Shown: one piece after another, positions 1 to 12,090 of the stretch
Position numbering within the stretch: the first letter of the stretch is position 1
Layout of the letters: every line of letters begins with the position of its first letter
DNA from: Onchocerca volvulus
Taxonomy: Eukaryota > Nematoda > Chromadorea > Rhabditida > Onchocercidae
Assembly (NCBI GenBank): GCA_000499405.2
Contig: HG738138.1
Coordinates: forward strand, 1,860,001 to 1,924,000
Direction: 5' to 3'
DNA length: 64,000 bases
Notes under the pieces: generated by a model
What the model was told of the DNA's origin: nothing
The model's input: only the letters and a program-made list of their open reading frames with translations
Databases searched by the model: none
Made by a program: the position numbers and the translations under genes

Positions 1-1015
1 CTTTCAGGTATATAACACGTCGTGCTGATAATTTGTCCAGCCTTCATATTCTCCGTTGCTAAAATCCATCGTTTACCCTCCCAACCAGCAACGAGTGCAA
101 TTAAACATGTCCTATTCGGATCTCGTCGTACTTCAATGACCTGAAAATGTGCTATAAGATTTGCCTTTCAATTGTATTAATTTCATTGTTCTAATATTTG
201 ACATATAACTACAATTAAGTTAATTAGTAGTTTATTCTAGTCATTTCTGGTACTGAATCTCATTTTATTTTAATGAGTTGCACATTAGAATTTCCTTATT
301 AATATAGCAGCAATTAAGATTTTAGCAAAAATTAATTGTCAACTTGGATAACTTCTTTAAAGTCTATGATAATATAAAAAATGTTTTGAGAAGTTATTAC
401 TCGTTCATCGTAAGTGGCATCAGGCTCTTTTGGACCACGTCGATGAAAATCGATCATGAAATAATCGAACTTATAACCGCCACCGATATGCTGATTCACT
501 TTTCGACCTATCAAAAAAGGTAAATTATACGCCATCTGTTCATTTAAATTCGAACTTAGCGTCAGTGAAATCTATAGTTATCTTATGCAGGATTGTCATA
601 TTTAATGTAGTAACTTATGACGCCTTCAGATAAGCTTCAGTTACAGTAATACGGCAAATTGAATCGATTTAATATGCGTAACTGCGTATTATATATACGT
701 AATAATATACGTATTATATATACGTAATAATTTACTACTAGATAGGAAAGGTTTGTCAAGAGAGCTACGACGATAATGGGAATATACAAAAGCCAAAGTC
801 ATACCTGTTTCAGGGTCACGTCCACCAAGACGACGTAAAATTAAAGGTTCATGCGTGTATTTCCCTTTTGTCTTCTCCATCAAATCTTCCATATCCCAAA
901 GATACCTCGGCAGAGGTTTTGATCCGCGAGCAGGCATAAAACGCTTCGCTAACACGGACAAAGCATGCGGTGACAAGTGAATGCAGTGTAATGTGCTTGC
1001 TATAGCATTTTGCAT
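1..1015 (-). CDS. mrpl-2: Mitochondrial large-subunit ribosomal protein uL2m (MRPL2), 3' part missing
   Basis: Structural protein of the mitochondrial large ribosomal subunit, near the peptidyl-transferase centre. Three exons are visible on the minus strand: 1015-805, 507-401 and 140-1; the gene runs off the left edge. The junctions keep frame: exon 1 ends on the G of a Gly codon that exon 2 completes, and exon 2 ends in phase 0. The family signature LGGRDPETGRKVNQHIGGGY crosses the first junction; a basic ...DFHRRGPKEP segment follows, then DERVIEVRRDPNRTCLIALV, and the third exon continues with a KRWILATENMKAGQ segment. Residues before the L2 domain (start MQNAIAST, then LAKRFMPARG) look like a mitochondrial targeting peptide. 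The ATG at 1015 is chosen because a TTTTGCAG acceptor lies 15 nt upstream. The C-terminal half of L2, including its glycine/histidine-rich loop, is outside the window. Confidence 0.9.
685..731. repeat. Direct repeat of a near-palindrome in mrpl-2 intron 1
   Basis: CGTATTATATATACGTAATA occurs at 685 and again at 710 (period 25). Each unit is nearly self-complementary (ACGTATATATAATACG), so the pair can form alternative hairpins. Confidence 0.85.
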
Positions 1016-1029
1016 TTTAGATAAAGATT

Positions 1030-1037
1030 TCTGCAAA
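1030..1037 (-). other. Probable 5' trans-splice/splice acceptor of mrpl-2
   Basis: Read on the minus strand the bases are TTTTGCAG, 15 nt before the ATG at 1015. No coding exon was found further upstream, so a spliced-leader acceptor is the simplest reading. A 5'-UTR cis-intron is the alternative. Confidence 0.4.
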
Positions 1038-1958
1038 ATATCTTCAAAATTAACATATCTTCAAACATAAATCAACCAACTTATTAATGATACTCAACAC
1101 TTACGATAAATAAAACTTATGTACGCTCTTGCAAATCTCTCATTTTAACATCCAAAATATTGAAAGAGCAAAATGAATCAACGCTTCGTGGCAATCCATA
1201 TATGTATCATCATGTATTATATGAAGATCCTCACATACAATTAAAGAAGAAGCGAAATATTTATACCATATGATGGAATAAGCTTTAAGCAAAAGTGATA
1301 AAATTTTATCAAATTCAGCACGTCAATCACAATTTCATGAAAGACATCGAAATACAAAACGAATTTTGTTCGAATTATTAAATTCACTTCTCGAAAAAAG
1401 ATCGAGTAATTAAAGATTAGGAAGATTTTTTTTTATTACAAAGAAAAAAAAAATTATATGATTTGTTGAGCAACTCTCTTCAAGAATCACACATTAAAGA
1501 TAAAGACAGACACTAGTATAGCAATGTAATATCAATTGATCACTTCAAGAAAATGAAAAACATTATAAAATGATAGATAGCATGAAGGAAATGAAAAACA
1601 TTATAAAATGACAAATAGTGCAAACATTCTGCAGCAAAACATGGAAAAAGAAATGCATTACCATGAGTAAAATTAGATTACCATTTTCAGTAAAATAATA
1701 GTAAATAAGAAAATTATCCTTCCGCTATAGAATTTTTTCAAGTAATTTCACCTGATTCAATCAAACTACTTCAAATGCGTTTCAGCAATTCAATTCTATA
1801 ACTCGTATTCCCGAAAAAACGCAATTTTCATTAAAATCGCAATTTTCCTGTTGCATTTTCTTTCAAATTTTTCGTCAGTAAATGAAGCGAACATACCTAA
1901 TTTAGTAAAACAGCACTGAACAATATTTGAAGCACTAAAAATACAAATTTGGTAATTT
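1038..1958. other. Intergenic spacer between MON1 and mrpl-2
   Basis: About 0.9 kb of AT-rich sequence between two co-oriented minus-strand genes. No exon-like frame was seen. It holds a 38-bp-period direct duplication around 1551-1617. It presumably contains the MON1 3' UTR and, if the two are co-transcribed, the intercistronic region. Confidence 0.6.
1551..1617. repeat. 38-bp-period direct duplication
   Basis: AAATGAAAAACATTATAAAA is found twice, about 38 bp apart, followed by TGATAGATAG in the first copy and TGACAAATAG in the second. It lies in the MON1/mrpl-2 spacer. Confidence 0.8.
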
Positions 1959-4900
1959 TTAGAAATACACAGAAGAAGTAATAAAAAATTTCGACTCTTC
2001 CTTCTTGAGCATTTTCAAAAGACGATCGACATGTGCGACTGCTGATGCGCGTGTCACAAATGGGCTTAATACACAGTGTAGTTCGTAATTCAAGGTAACC
2101 TGGATAATTTTTTTTTACAACACAACAAATAATAATTTAAATCTTTTTCTTAACTTGGAATAATTTTTAAACACGTAATGATATTTAGAGAAGATGCTTT
2201 TAGTGATTCCAATGTACAGAGACGAATATCTCCATCTTAAGTTCCTCGTAAAGCTTTATTCAATGAATCTTCTTCGAAAGAATTTCCAATTATTCTCGAT
2301 ACGCAACTGTCCACAAACAGTATGAATTTCACTGTTTGTAATAGTCGAACTACTTGTCATGATTTTCTTTATCCTGTCCTTTTGCTTTATCTCAGAATAA
2401 TTCTAGCTGCGATCCAAATTTTATTTGATGCAATATGTTGCAAGATTTTAAATCTCTTATTTTTATGCTGTCAGACATCTGATCGTTCAGTGCACTTTAA
2501 TTCACTGTCATATAAAGCACATCCGCTTCATAAAATAGGCTTTCGATATCAGCCTAGTCTCACTGAATTGAAAAGAATACAAAAATGATTTTTTCAGATT
2601 TGACAAAATCATTTTTGGTTTTTTTTTTTTCAACATAAATAAAAACACAAGCTTACATTCGATAATAAACAACATTCCGGCCTTGTAACGAACAAATGCC
2701 TTAGACTTGGTGTTCGCATCGAATGACCAAACATTTTTTTATAATACTCTTGTAGCTTCCAGCGTTCATCTTTACTAATAAACGGCACTGAATATTGTGA
2801 ACAGCATATCTGGCTTGAGCATCGATTTTTGTAAGTGAAATGCCATAAATCCGAAAGAACATCCTATAAACATCCTACATTTTTTGGAAGAAATTCAACA
2901 TTCTATCAATATCTCGAACTTTGAAATTGCAGAGGCCGTCTTAACCTTTCTGTTGGCAGTGTTAGTTTATCACAAAATCTATCTTGAATATTTCATTACA
3001 GAGTGGAAGTGACAACGAATCGGGAAGTGTCAAAGAAGAAGTATGATAATATTATCAAAATATTTGAAGAGAAAATATTTGTCTACATAATAGACAAAGT
3101 GTAAAATATAGTCTCATTCATTCATAAATCAATCTCATCTAGAAGGTATATATATGACCCTGCTATATTAGTGCAATATTCTAGATGAATATAGAAACTA
3201 TTGCATTAGATGTTGAACAATTTTGGTGACGCTTGTCATTTATCAAATTATTCGAACTCTATTATTTTGTGTTAAACCTGTCACACATATAACCGGAATA
3301 AAATACCGTTTGAATATCGAAAGAAGAAGGATTTTCTATGGCATTCTTTAAAGAAACACGTAACTTCGATGAATGCAATTTTGTAATAATTGTTTCTTTC
3401 ACACCACGAAGCGTCTCAAATGCACCACGTTCCAGAGATAGCAGCAGTAAACATGCGCTACTGCTTTCCCAGATGAAAGAAACATAGGCATAGAGAAATC
3501 CCCTAAATTGTACATAATACAATCACAAAAAAGTTACACTAAAAATATACAGTTTTAACTAAAAATATCACACTCGTTTTCCAGCATCATTCTAAGCAAG
3601 ACAAAATCAGCGATGTTAATCTATAACTGAATCTTTCTCACATATTAGTTACTAAACAGTGGATGATCAAAAAAGTATTTTTGAATATATTACACACTTC
3701 TAATACTATACAAACACAAATTTCAAAATTCACCTCTATCCTGTCTTCAGTCTCATCTTAATCACGCTAATGTAATATGATATGGAAATGCAACAATCTG
3801 TCAGATGATGGTTAGTTGTTCTTCACAGGATAATAGACAAACAGAACATAATAATGTTCCAAAAAAAAAAAAAGAAAGCAAACCATACATGGAAAAACAT
3901 ACGTATCGTTAAACTGTGGTAAACATATAGGTATCCAATTATCGGCATTCTTCAATGACGGATTACAATCGATAAGATTGATAAGAAGATGCAAATCGCA
4001 TGGATGTAATGCAATACCTTTCATTCGGACCACTGTGATAAGCTGTCGATTAGCAATAACCAATCCGTATACAACATTTTTAACCTAAAATGAGATTATT
4101 GAAAATCGAGTTATAATGCATAAAAGCTATAAAAAATCAGGTACGAAACTGGTATGAATCTTCTAATATGCAGAAGAATGGAAATCGAATCTGAACAACT
4201 TAACTTTGCACTATTAACTGCTGATACGATTGCATTTGTAAATTGCTCCCGATCAGCAAAAGCCATAGGAAATATCCGAATTGAACGCATAAAGATTGCT
4301 ATATCATTTCTGTAACCGTACACTATGGCATTTAGATGTCGATCCGTACCTGAAAAAGAATGATAGACATTAATAAAAATATGAAACAGAAGCAGTGAGA
4401 TAAAATAGCTATGCTATTTTCTATCTGATATCCACTTCTAATCCATGTTCTCCATACAACATTATTCCCAATATGTATGCATATAGGCGATGTACACTTC
4501 AGAAAAAAATTCTTAGAATTCTTTCAGAAAAATTGTTTTTGAAACATCCAGGAAAGTTCATAAAGAGAGTAAGAAAACACATACCTTTGAGCATAAATCG
4601 CAAATCAAAATTAGGTCCTTTAGTTTGAAAAATCGAAATCAACTGAGCACGACAAATTATTGAAAGCATCTGAAATGTGGAACCGTTAGTCCGACAAAAT
4701 GCTTTAATTATACATTTATATTATGGAAAGAAACAAATTTGATCATGTTTCTCTAACATCCAAATCCTTTTACCTCTACCGCAAACCAAGTAAAGTTTCC
4801 GAATCGGATATCATACAATCTCAAATTTTCACTAAAGATAAATGAAAAATATACAGTATTTTAATAACAACCTCTAGACTCTCTTGATCAGCACTTCGCT

Positions 4901-5813
4901 AAAAAAGTTACCTGTTTGTAAACAAGATCCACCTGAGCATCCAGTTGAAACCCGTCTCGTGAAACAATACATAAAATAAGTGGACTTCGATACGAGAACG
5001 AAATTTGCATATGAGCCGAACGGATTCGTTTGAGACTATCATTCCATGAAGTAACAACCATGACGAATGTTTGAATGAGTGCAATAAGTGAGCATAATTG
5101 CTCTTCGTGCCCACAAGATGCAAAGATCGGTTTGCCAACTTCAGACAGCACAAATACCTTAAGAATACAGAGATGCGTTGATATAAAAAAATTAAGGATT
5201 AAGTTATAACTTAGAGAATATAAGTGACAATGTAATCTTTCAAATAGTACCGTAAATTCACGACGTGACAATTCATCAAGCAAAGCTTCATCATCGCATT
5301 TATTTTCCTCATATGTTCCGTCATCAGCTGTTCGTAACCCCTGAAAAACTATTTACTGTAATAAATGCACTTCCCTGGAAAATATGAATAGGAATTCAAG
5401 TACTTGTAAAATCAACTACAAAACAAACTGATGCAGTCTTGTCGAGATCAACGTCAAGTCCTTCACTTGTTTCGGGTATATTTGTGCCACCAGGCACTGT
5501 TGATGCTATTTCAGATTCAGGATCCAGCTTCACTAATCCATCCAGCTCGTCTTTGTCATATTACCAACAACGACACAATCTTAGATTACTTGAAAAATAT
5601 TGTATCAAAGTGAAGCATTCTTCCCGGAATTTCGAAATATCTCGAAACTGCAATTACCACTCCTTCCAAACTAATTTCAATATATCTTAATTATCCGTAA
5701 CCATTGATCTAATCGCACTGAATCGTTAATCTTTCAACTTTTCTAACATTCGTGAAATATCACTTCCTACACAAGAAAATGTCGATTTCACCGGTTGCAC
5801 TCCCATAATGCAT
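1959..5813 (-). CDS. sand-1: MON1 vacuolar fusion protein (SAND family)
   Basis: MON1 with CCZ1 forms the Rab7 guanine-nucleotide exchange factor that replaces Rab5 by Rab7 on endosomes. Minus-strand exons: 5813-5771, 5550-5429, 5340-5251, 5157-4912, 4669-4585, 4349-4150, 4084-3903, 3502-3307, 2863-2657, 2099-1959; about 503 aa, frame kept throughout. An acidic, probably disordered N-terminus is followed by longin-type domains. Diagnostic stretches are FVLSEVGKPIFASCGHEEQ, ANRQLITVVRMKGIALHP, DNWIPICLPQFND, HFTYKNRCSSQ and, at the C-terminus, ELHCVLSPFVTRASAVAHV with a KKEESKFFI end matching the family's R/K-KEEDRLFI. Uncertain points: the exon 1/2 junction has a weak acceptor, and exon 6 could instead end at 4219, which is also in frame and removes 23 residues. 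The stop at 1959 is firm. Confidence 0.9.
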
Positions 5814-5815
5814 GC

Positions 5816-5820
5816 CTAAA
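5816..5820 (-). other. Probable spliced-leader acceptor of MON1
   Basis: On the minus strand TTTAG lies 2 nt ahead of the proposed MON1 ATG at 5813. Such a short distance is typical of nematode trans-splicing. No upstream coding exon was seen. Confidence 0.35.
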
Positions 5821-6748
5821 AATGTAATTGAAGTTTTAAAATTACTTAAATAAGGAAGCTTGTAAACCAATACAACTATTAACTACAACAAAGAAGTTTC
5901 AAAGCAGAAAACAAAGCCATATACATTATCACATTAAGAATTAGATATTTCAAGTTATGAGATACTTTAAATAAGAATAATGTCCCAATAATTCGACATT
6001 TTCGAAATGTAGAAAGCTAGGTCCAGCATTGCATTAGATTTATTTACATAATAAATTTCATCACTTTGTGATGTTACAATTGAAGGATTGTACAAGTAAA
6101 ACGAAACACGGTATCAGTTGATTACAATCGAGCAAATTGAATAAAATAATATCAAAGCGATTTGCCGAGATGCCGCAGTGCTTAAGATGTACATATTTCA
6201 TTTATTTAGTATTAACCAATTTTACTTCTTTTTCTGAGGAATTGATATTTCACTGTTCTAAACGCCCTACCAATATCATGGACATCAAATACAAACCAAT
6301 ACCGAGAAATTTCAACAAGAACATCATGATTTTTTCTAATTTCTACTCCACAAAACCTGTACTAATAGATGACATCTTTTGACTTTCATGCTACAAGACC
6401 AAGAATACGCATGAGAAAAATGAATACAGCAAATTATTTACACCTATTTATATTCTATGTATATTGTTAGAAAAAGAAGAAAAAAAAAACAGCTACAACT
6501 ATTGTTTCACAAACGTGATAAAGAATTCCAATATTTATTCATCATCTTGATATCTTCGAAAATATTCATGGGAATTTTATTATCTCCGATTCCGAGATTT
6601 CCATGGGAAAAGTAGCTTGAGACTTGATACGAAGGAGATATAAGGAAATAATTTATATCAAGTATTTCGGAAATCTTGATCGGCACTGGTAATTTGCAGA
6701 TGTTTATAAAAAACTTTTCACTTTTTACTTTCTAAATAACGAGATAGT
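5821..6748. other. Intergenic spacer between GRIPAP1-like gene and MON1
   Basis: About 0.93 kb of AT-rich DNA between the GRIPAP1-like stop (6749) and the MON1 start. I see no convincing exon. A short plus-strand frame at 6137-6382 has no family likeness. Expected content is the GRIPAP1-like 3' UTR plus MON1 5' sequence. Confidence 0.6.
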
Positions 6749-9700
6749 TCATTCTTCCGGTTTGCGTGTAAAACAATTACCATCTTTTTCCAATAATGTC
6801 TGAATGTTCTGCAAAAACACGAAATTTTAGATTAAGAAATAAAGACATCAACAGATTCAATTCAAATCATCATGAAAAAACATAATAAAGGAGTGTTCTT
6901 ATTGTTCAACCGAATTTCTTGAAAAAGTAGAAAATTGGAGTTTCAGCAATAATAAGGCGATATTAAATTAGAGTTCAAATCTACCTTTTGCAAAACTAGA
7001 TTTTTTGACAATGTTTCTTCAAGCATACGCTGCAATCGCCGGTTCATATCACGGATATCAGCGGCTGATTCATCCATACGAACCATTTCAAGCATACGAC
7101 GAAACCGTAGACCTTAGAAGATCAGCAATTACTACATGCGAAAAGAAACAATATGCTGGAAAGAACAATTAATTCCAGAAGTTTCACCAGGAAATGAGAA
7201 ACCAGTCTAACAAATATTATACCAGGTGATGAATTTGCCACTTGTGTGCTATGGTTAGTATCGGGTATACTACGAATCCATTGTGCAATCACTTCACTCT
7301 TTTCATCTACTTCTTTTCGTAGCAAAGTATTCTCTTCTTCGATCACATTTAACTAAAAAATAACTTCTGATACTAAAACCCGAAACTAATGTCATAATAT
7401 AATTCTTTTCTCTCTCTTTTCTCCGCTTTCTGCTCTTCCAAGAAAAAAAAAAGGTAGTTGATAAAACTTGCAAAAAATAAAAAATACTTACACGATCAAG
7501 TGTCTCGGCATATTTCTTTTGCAAAATAGCTAAACGACTAATTAATTCTGCATTATCAGCTTCTAAAATTGATGCTGAACAAGAACTTTCTTCATCGAAA
7601 TTCTGCAAATTACACCTGGCAGATACGGGAAGTCACAACGAAGATACTAATGAATACAAGACAATAAACACGATACATTTTTAACAAGAAAAAATTTTCA
7701 AGACTGTTATAAATATATTAACAGCTGTTATAAATATATTCATATAAATGTATTAATAGTTCATGTTGGTCTTAATCTGGTTTTTTCTATTGTTTTGTAG
7801 TTGGAGGTGTGATTTTTATTATTTTGATTCAGAATGATTTTTATAGAATACTGTTTTTTTTTTTTTCAGTGTTGTTGGTTTTTATATAAAGCGGTATTTG
7901 AATAAGTTGGATGTGTCAAGGTTTTCAGTTCTACTTTCGATTAATGCCTGATCGATTAACGTTTATAACGAGAATAATGAGGCTCAAATCTCATTCTATG
8001 TTTCAACATATTGTGATCTTTATACTCTTCGGATAAGGGGAATTTTCCCATTTGAACCAACAGTGATAGCAAATCATAACAGCAATTTTCAAATAAACAT
8101 GCATGAGAGGAATTTCTATCCGGTTCTGCTACAAATGCCCATGAGCAAATGCTGGATTCTCCATCACCTTTCACTTTGAAACGATCAGAAAGAGTAGATG
8201 GTGATCCACCTACTCGTAATCGAGTGCTGCCTGCAATTTACCTATTTTATCAAGCATATTACTATATTTTACTGCAAGACAATTTTCGCCAATTTTATAG
8301 TAATAATTCAACTCTATTCACTAAAACAAATGGTTCCAATCTCTGAATGATAAATTCACTAAATGTGAGTGAAGCAAAACAAGCAAGCTGTGCTGAATGC
8401 TGAGCCTCACTATATATATAGACATAAAAACCTCACTATGTGTATAGACACTAGCATCACTCATGCCAAGAACATCATCCAAATGTTTTTCGGCTTGTTC
8501 AGCGCGTTTTTTCTCCGATTGCACTTGACGCCGTAATTCTTTTACCATCGAAGACTGAATAAAAATACAAGTATAATATAGCTACCAATCAACGGTCACT
8601 GTCCTATAGAAACTTGTATATTTCAAAGAGAAAAAAATGTAGCAGACGGAATTCACGTTCAAGTGTATAGATAGAATTGTTTACGTCATTTTTATTTTAG
8701 CAAAGAAACCGCTCACAGATAAGGTTCTCGAAAAAACCCCTAACTGAAATGATGAAATAAGAAAGTAGAAATCTACCTGCTTCTTGAGCGCTACTTTAAT
8801 TTCTTCATCCTTTCTCTTGATCTCCTCTTCACCTTCCTTTATTGTCGCTTCTAAAGCCATTTTCATCACTTCAAAATTCTGGGTTGCCGAATTTTGCTCC
8901 TATAAATTGGAAGTGATCACTAACAAATTGAGAATCACTTAAATTATATAAAATTTTTCAATAGCATTTACCACAGAGCTGGAAGAAGATAACTCAAAAC
9001 TTATGAAATCTATTAAACTTGAAAGAAAAAAAAGCTATACTTCTTCTTTCGAACGCTGTAATTCCAGCACATGCATGTTTAGCGCTTGAATTTCAGTGCT
9101 AAATCTCTGCTTCATTTCTTCCCAAACCATTTCTTCTGCTATCTTTTTTTCCTAAAAATTCATTAATCAGGACTTACTCGATGAAACATTGATGTTCTCA
9201 TAAATGTAGTTAAATGAAATGCCCATCGAAATGGATTAAAAAAACCGTATGAGAGCTGGCAGCACATACTCTTCATAAGCCTAATAAATAGATTCTGGTT
9301 TACAATTATAGAAAAACCAGATAATCTCAGTGATACGAAATGCAATGAATCAGCAGTAGGAAGTAAACCTGCTTCTATAATATGGATTCACGAGCAAAAG
9401 CAAACTTTTTCAGCTAAAACCTCAGCTTTTGCAGTTTGCAACTCCATTTCAAGAATATTCTGCAATTTCTGTCCTTCTTTCAGCAACGCATCTTTCTCGA
9501 AAGTAACTTTCTCGATCTCGCGTAATCTTTCGCACTCTGCTTCCAGACTTCGAGTATATTCCTGTATTTATTAGTATAGTCAATCATTAATATTTCGAAC
9601 TTCTAAAATATCCCTATCACAAACTCATTCATTTCATATTAATACTGTAATCTTCTCTCAAATATTTCAACAGAATTTTGCTGTTAAATTGCTTTCTCTG

Positions 9701-12053
9701 CAAATACTATATAAAATCAGTGATAATCATCACATACTTGCAGATCATCAGTTTGCGATTGCTCATCAGAAGTAATGACTTTTTCCATTTGCTTTCCATA
9801 AAAGTTCTGTAAAGCTACGATTGCTTTTTCTTTTTCTATGGTGAGCTCTCTATCAATTGTGCGTAAGTCCAAAGCTTCATGTAGTTCGTTTTGCAAATTT
9901 GCTGATCTACAATAAGATGAAATCTATAATGATCTAATATTATTTTGCCCAGTCAAATTATTGAGTAAAATGCTCGATTTTGTTACCTTTCTCGCTCTCT
10001 ATTGATCTCTTCGATTAACACTTCCTTCGATGACAGTAGTTCCTGATCAGAAGCTTTTATCTGGGCTACTAGTAAGTCTTTTTCTGTAAGCATTTCTGAA
10101 AACGAAATTTCTTCTTTAATGTATAAATTGGATGATATTAAACTAAAACTTATCGTATTGAATCTCATCGATCCAATATACTATTTAATTCATCCAAAAC
10201 TTCACGATAGAATCAACAGACAACAGTAGAAAACAGACCTCTAAGTGACGAAACTTCTATTTCTAATTCGGAATTCTTCTTCATTAATTTCTCCACGTCG
10301 CTCAAATTTTGCTCTAAAAAAACGAATCACTGTATCGAACAAAACAGATCTAATGAAATCATAAAATTTGCATAAACTTCTCCATCTTCTCCACTTCTGC
10401 ACATATTAAATCATGAAATTTCCATAAACTTCTCCTCCACATATTAAAATAACAACTTTACAGACGAAATATTTACATGAAATAAGTACCTGCCAATTCA
10501 TTATTGCCATTATTCTCTCCGCACTCTTTCGTTTTTGCTTCCAGAAATTCACATTGTTTCACAACCTAAATTCCCAGAAATCATCTAAGTAATATTACTA
10601 AAAGGAAGTAAAAAAGAAAGAAACTCTAGAGCTTCATCAATTCCATCGCCAACAATCACTTTTCTCATAAATTTTAAATCAATTTAGACTCTACACTTTT
10701 AACATTTGAAAACCTTATTTATATTCAGTAAAGAGTGCTTAGAAATTCCAAACCAAGTTGATGATGATGCTTACATTGAATTAAATTAATCAAAATTTAT
10801 AATTAATTTTCGAAAAATTATACATACACAAAAAAGTATGTAATGTAAGTAATGAAGGAGTTATTTCGTAAAGCGAATGAATAGAAGAATTGTGGAACGT
10901 TTTCAACTATTATCAAATTTTCAATGAGTACAACGTTTTGCTTGCTTGAATGAAATGTGGACAATGAATGTATGCTCCAAGTGGGCCGCTTTTGGTAAGC
11001 AGAACTAGCGTTGTAAGATGAAAAACGTTGAGTTAAAGTATAAATCTTTAGCAGAAACATTAAATACCACTGGACTAAAGAACCAGAATAGAAATCAATA
11101 TTAACTAGAGAAGCGACAGATTGATTGTTCGGTCCTACTTTGAGATAAGGATTCATGAAGTGCGATTTCACAATCCTACCTCGAACACTGAATAGTGCAG
11201 AAGGATGACATAAAGTACATCCACGAGATCACTTTGATGGTCATCCCACTCCATTTGTCTCCTCATTTTTTATGAATCTGACTTCCATTTTGTCCTTCTC
11301 TTGCTTTCTAGATCCTTTCCTTCTATTTATTTAGCAAATATCCACTGATTATTAGGTTGACTGTTAAATATCAAACAATTTTGGAAAGTAGCCACAAATA
11401 AAACTAGTTTACCTTATTCAGTTCTGAAAGAAGCGTTGACTGTTGCAATCGAAACTCCTCTTCCTGTGATGATAATTTCTGTTGCAAGAGACGAACTTCA
11501 TTTTCTAGCTTTTCATTTGAAGTATCCTTGTCCTTTTTTCGACCAACAAGCTGAACTTCTCTAATTAAGCAAAATTCATCTCTATTTCGACTAATTAATC
11601 GAAAATCGTTCACATAAAGATATATGTCACACCCATTAGTTCCTAAATCTCGTAGTTTTTATATATCATTTTAAGATATTAATCGTATTATGTTACATCT
11701 GCTACGGTCGATTTCCATGGCTAGATACAAGAAAATTTCAAATATCATACTTTGCAGATAAAAATCGTTACAAAATTATCAATCATATTTCCGAGTCAAA
11801 ATTACCGGCCAGTTGAGAGATTCAAAATTCATACCTTAGAGGCAAACAGTAATGCTTCTGTGCCTTTGGATGGTAAACTGTTGATGTAATTTTGTTGACG
11901 TCTATTCTCTTCCAATAATTCATAGTTACGGTTCCGTAGTTCGAGAAGCTGTTCTTGAAGACGACAGAACTCCTCTTCGGATATCGATGCACTAGTTTTA
12001 TTAATCGTTCCGTTCCTCATTTCATCATTAGCAGTATCATTAGCACTGGACAT
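6749..12053 (-). CDS. GRIPAP1/GRASP-1-like coiled-coil endosomal protein
   Basis: Mammalian GRIPAP1 is a Rab4-linked coiled-coil protein of recycling endosomes. Minus-strand exons: 12053-11835, 11550-11413, 10565-10490, 10313-10239, 10095-9987, 9906-9738, 9561-9406, 9151-9041, 8899-8777, 8554-8437, 8230-8133, 7602-7492, 7352-7223, 7112-6985, 6808-6749; 606 aa if all are used. The N-terminus ISEEEFCRLQEQLLELR followed by NYELLEENRR, and LSSQEEEFRLQQSTLLSELN in exon 2, align closely with the start of mammalian GRIPAP1. Nearly all the rest is predicted coiled coil (E/K/Q/L-rich), as in the family, but it is shorter than the human protein of about 840 aa. The end of the 8230 exon is the least certain: its frame stays open to a TAA near 7956. 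The second exon start at 11550 was picked because it is the only in-frame acceptor. Confidence 0.8.
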
Positions 12054-12080
12054 TACTTTAATACACAAATCTTATTAATT

Positions 12081-12090
12081 CTGCAATTAT
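12081..12090 (-). other. Probable spliced-leader/5' acceptor of the GRIPAP1-like gene
   Basis: ATAATTGCAG on the minus strand ends 27 nt before the ATG at 12053, with no coding exon upstream before the tolloid gene. Confidence 0.3.

Noticed and set aside
2322..2588. 88-codon plus-strand frame
   Set aside because: It lies in the last MON1 intron on the opposite strand, with no homology. MON1 exons on either side are certain.
10818..11171. 117-codon minus-strand frame
   Set aside because: It lies wholly inside an intron of the GRIPAP1-like gene (11413 to 10565). It has no family likeness, and flanking exons join in frame without it.
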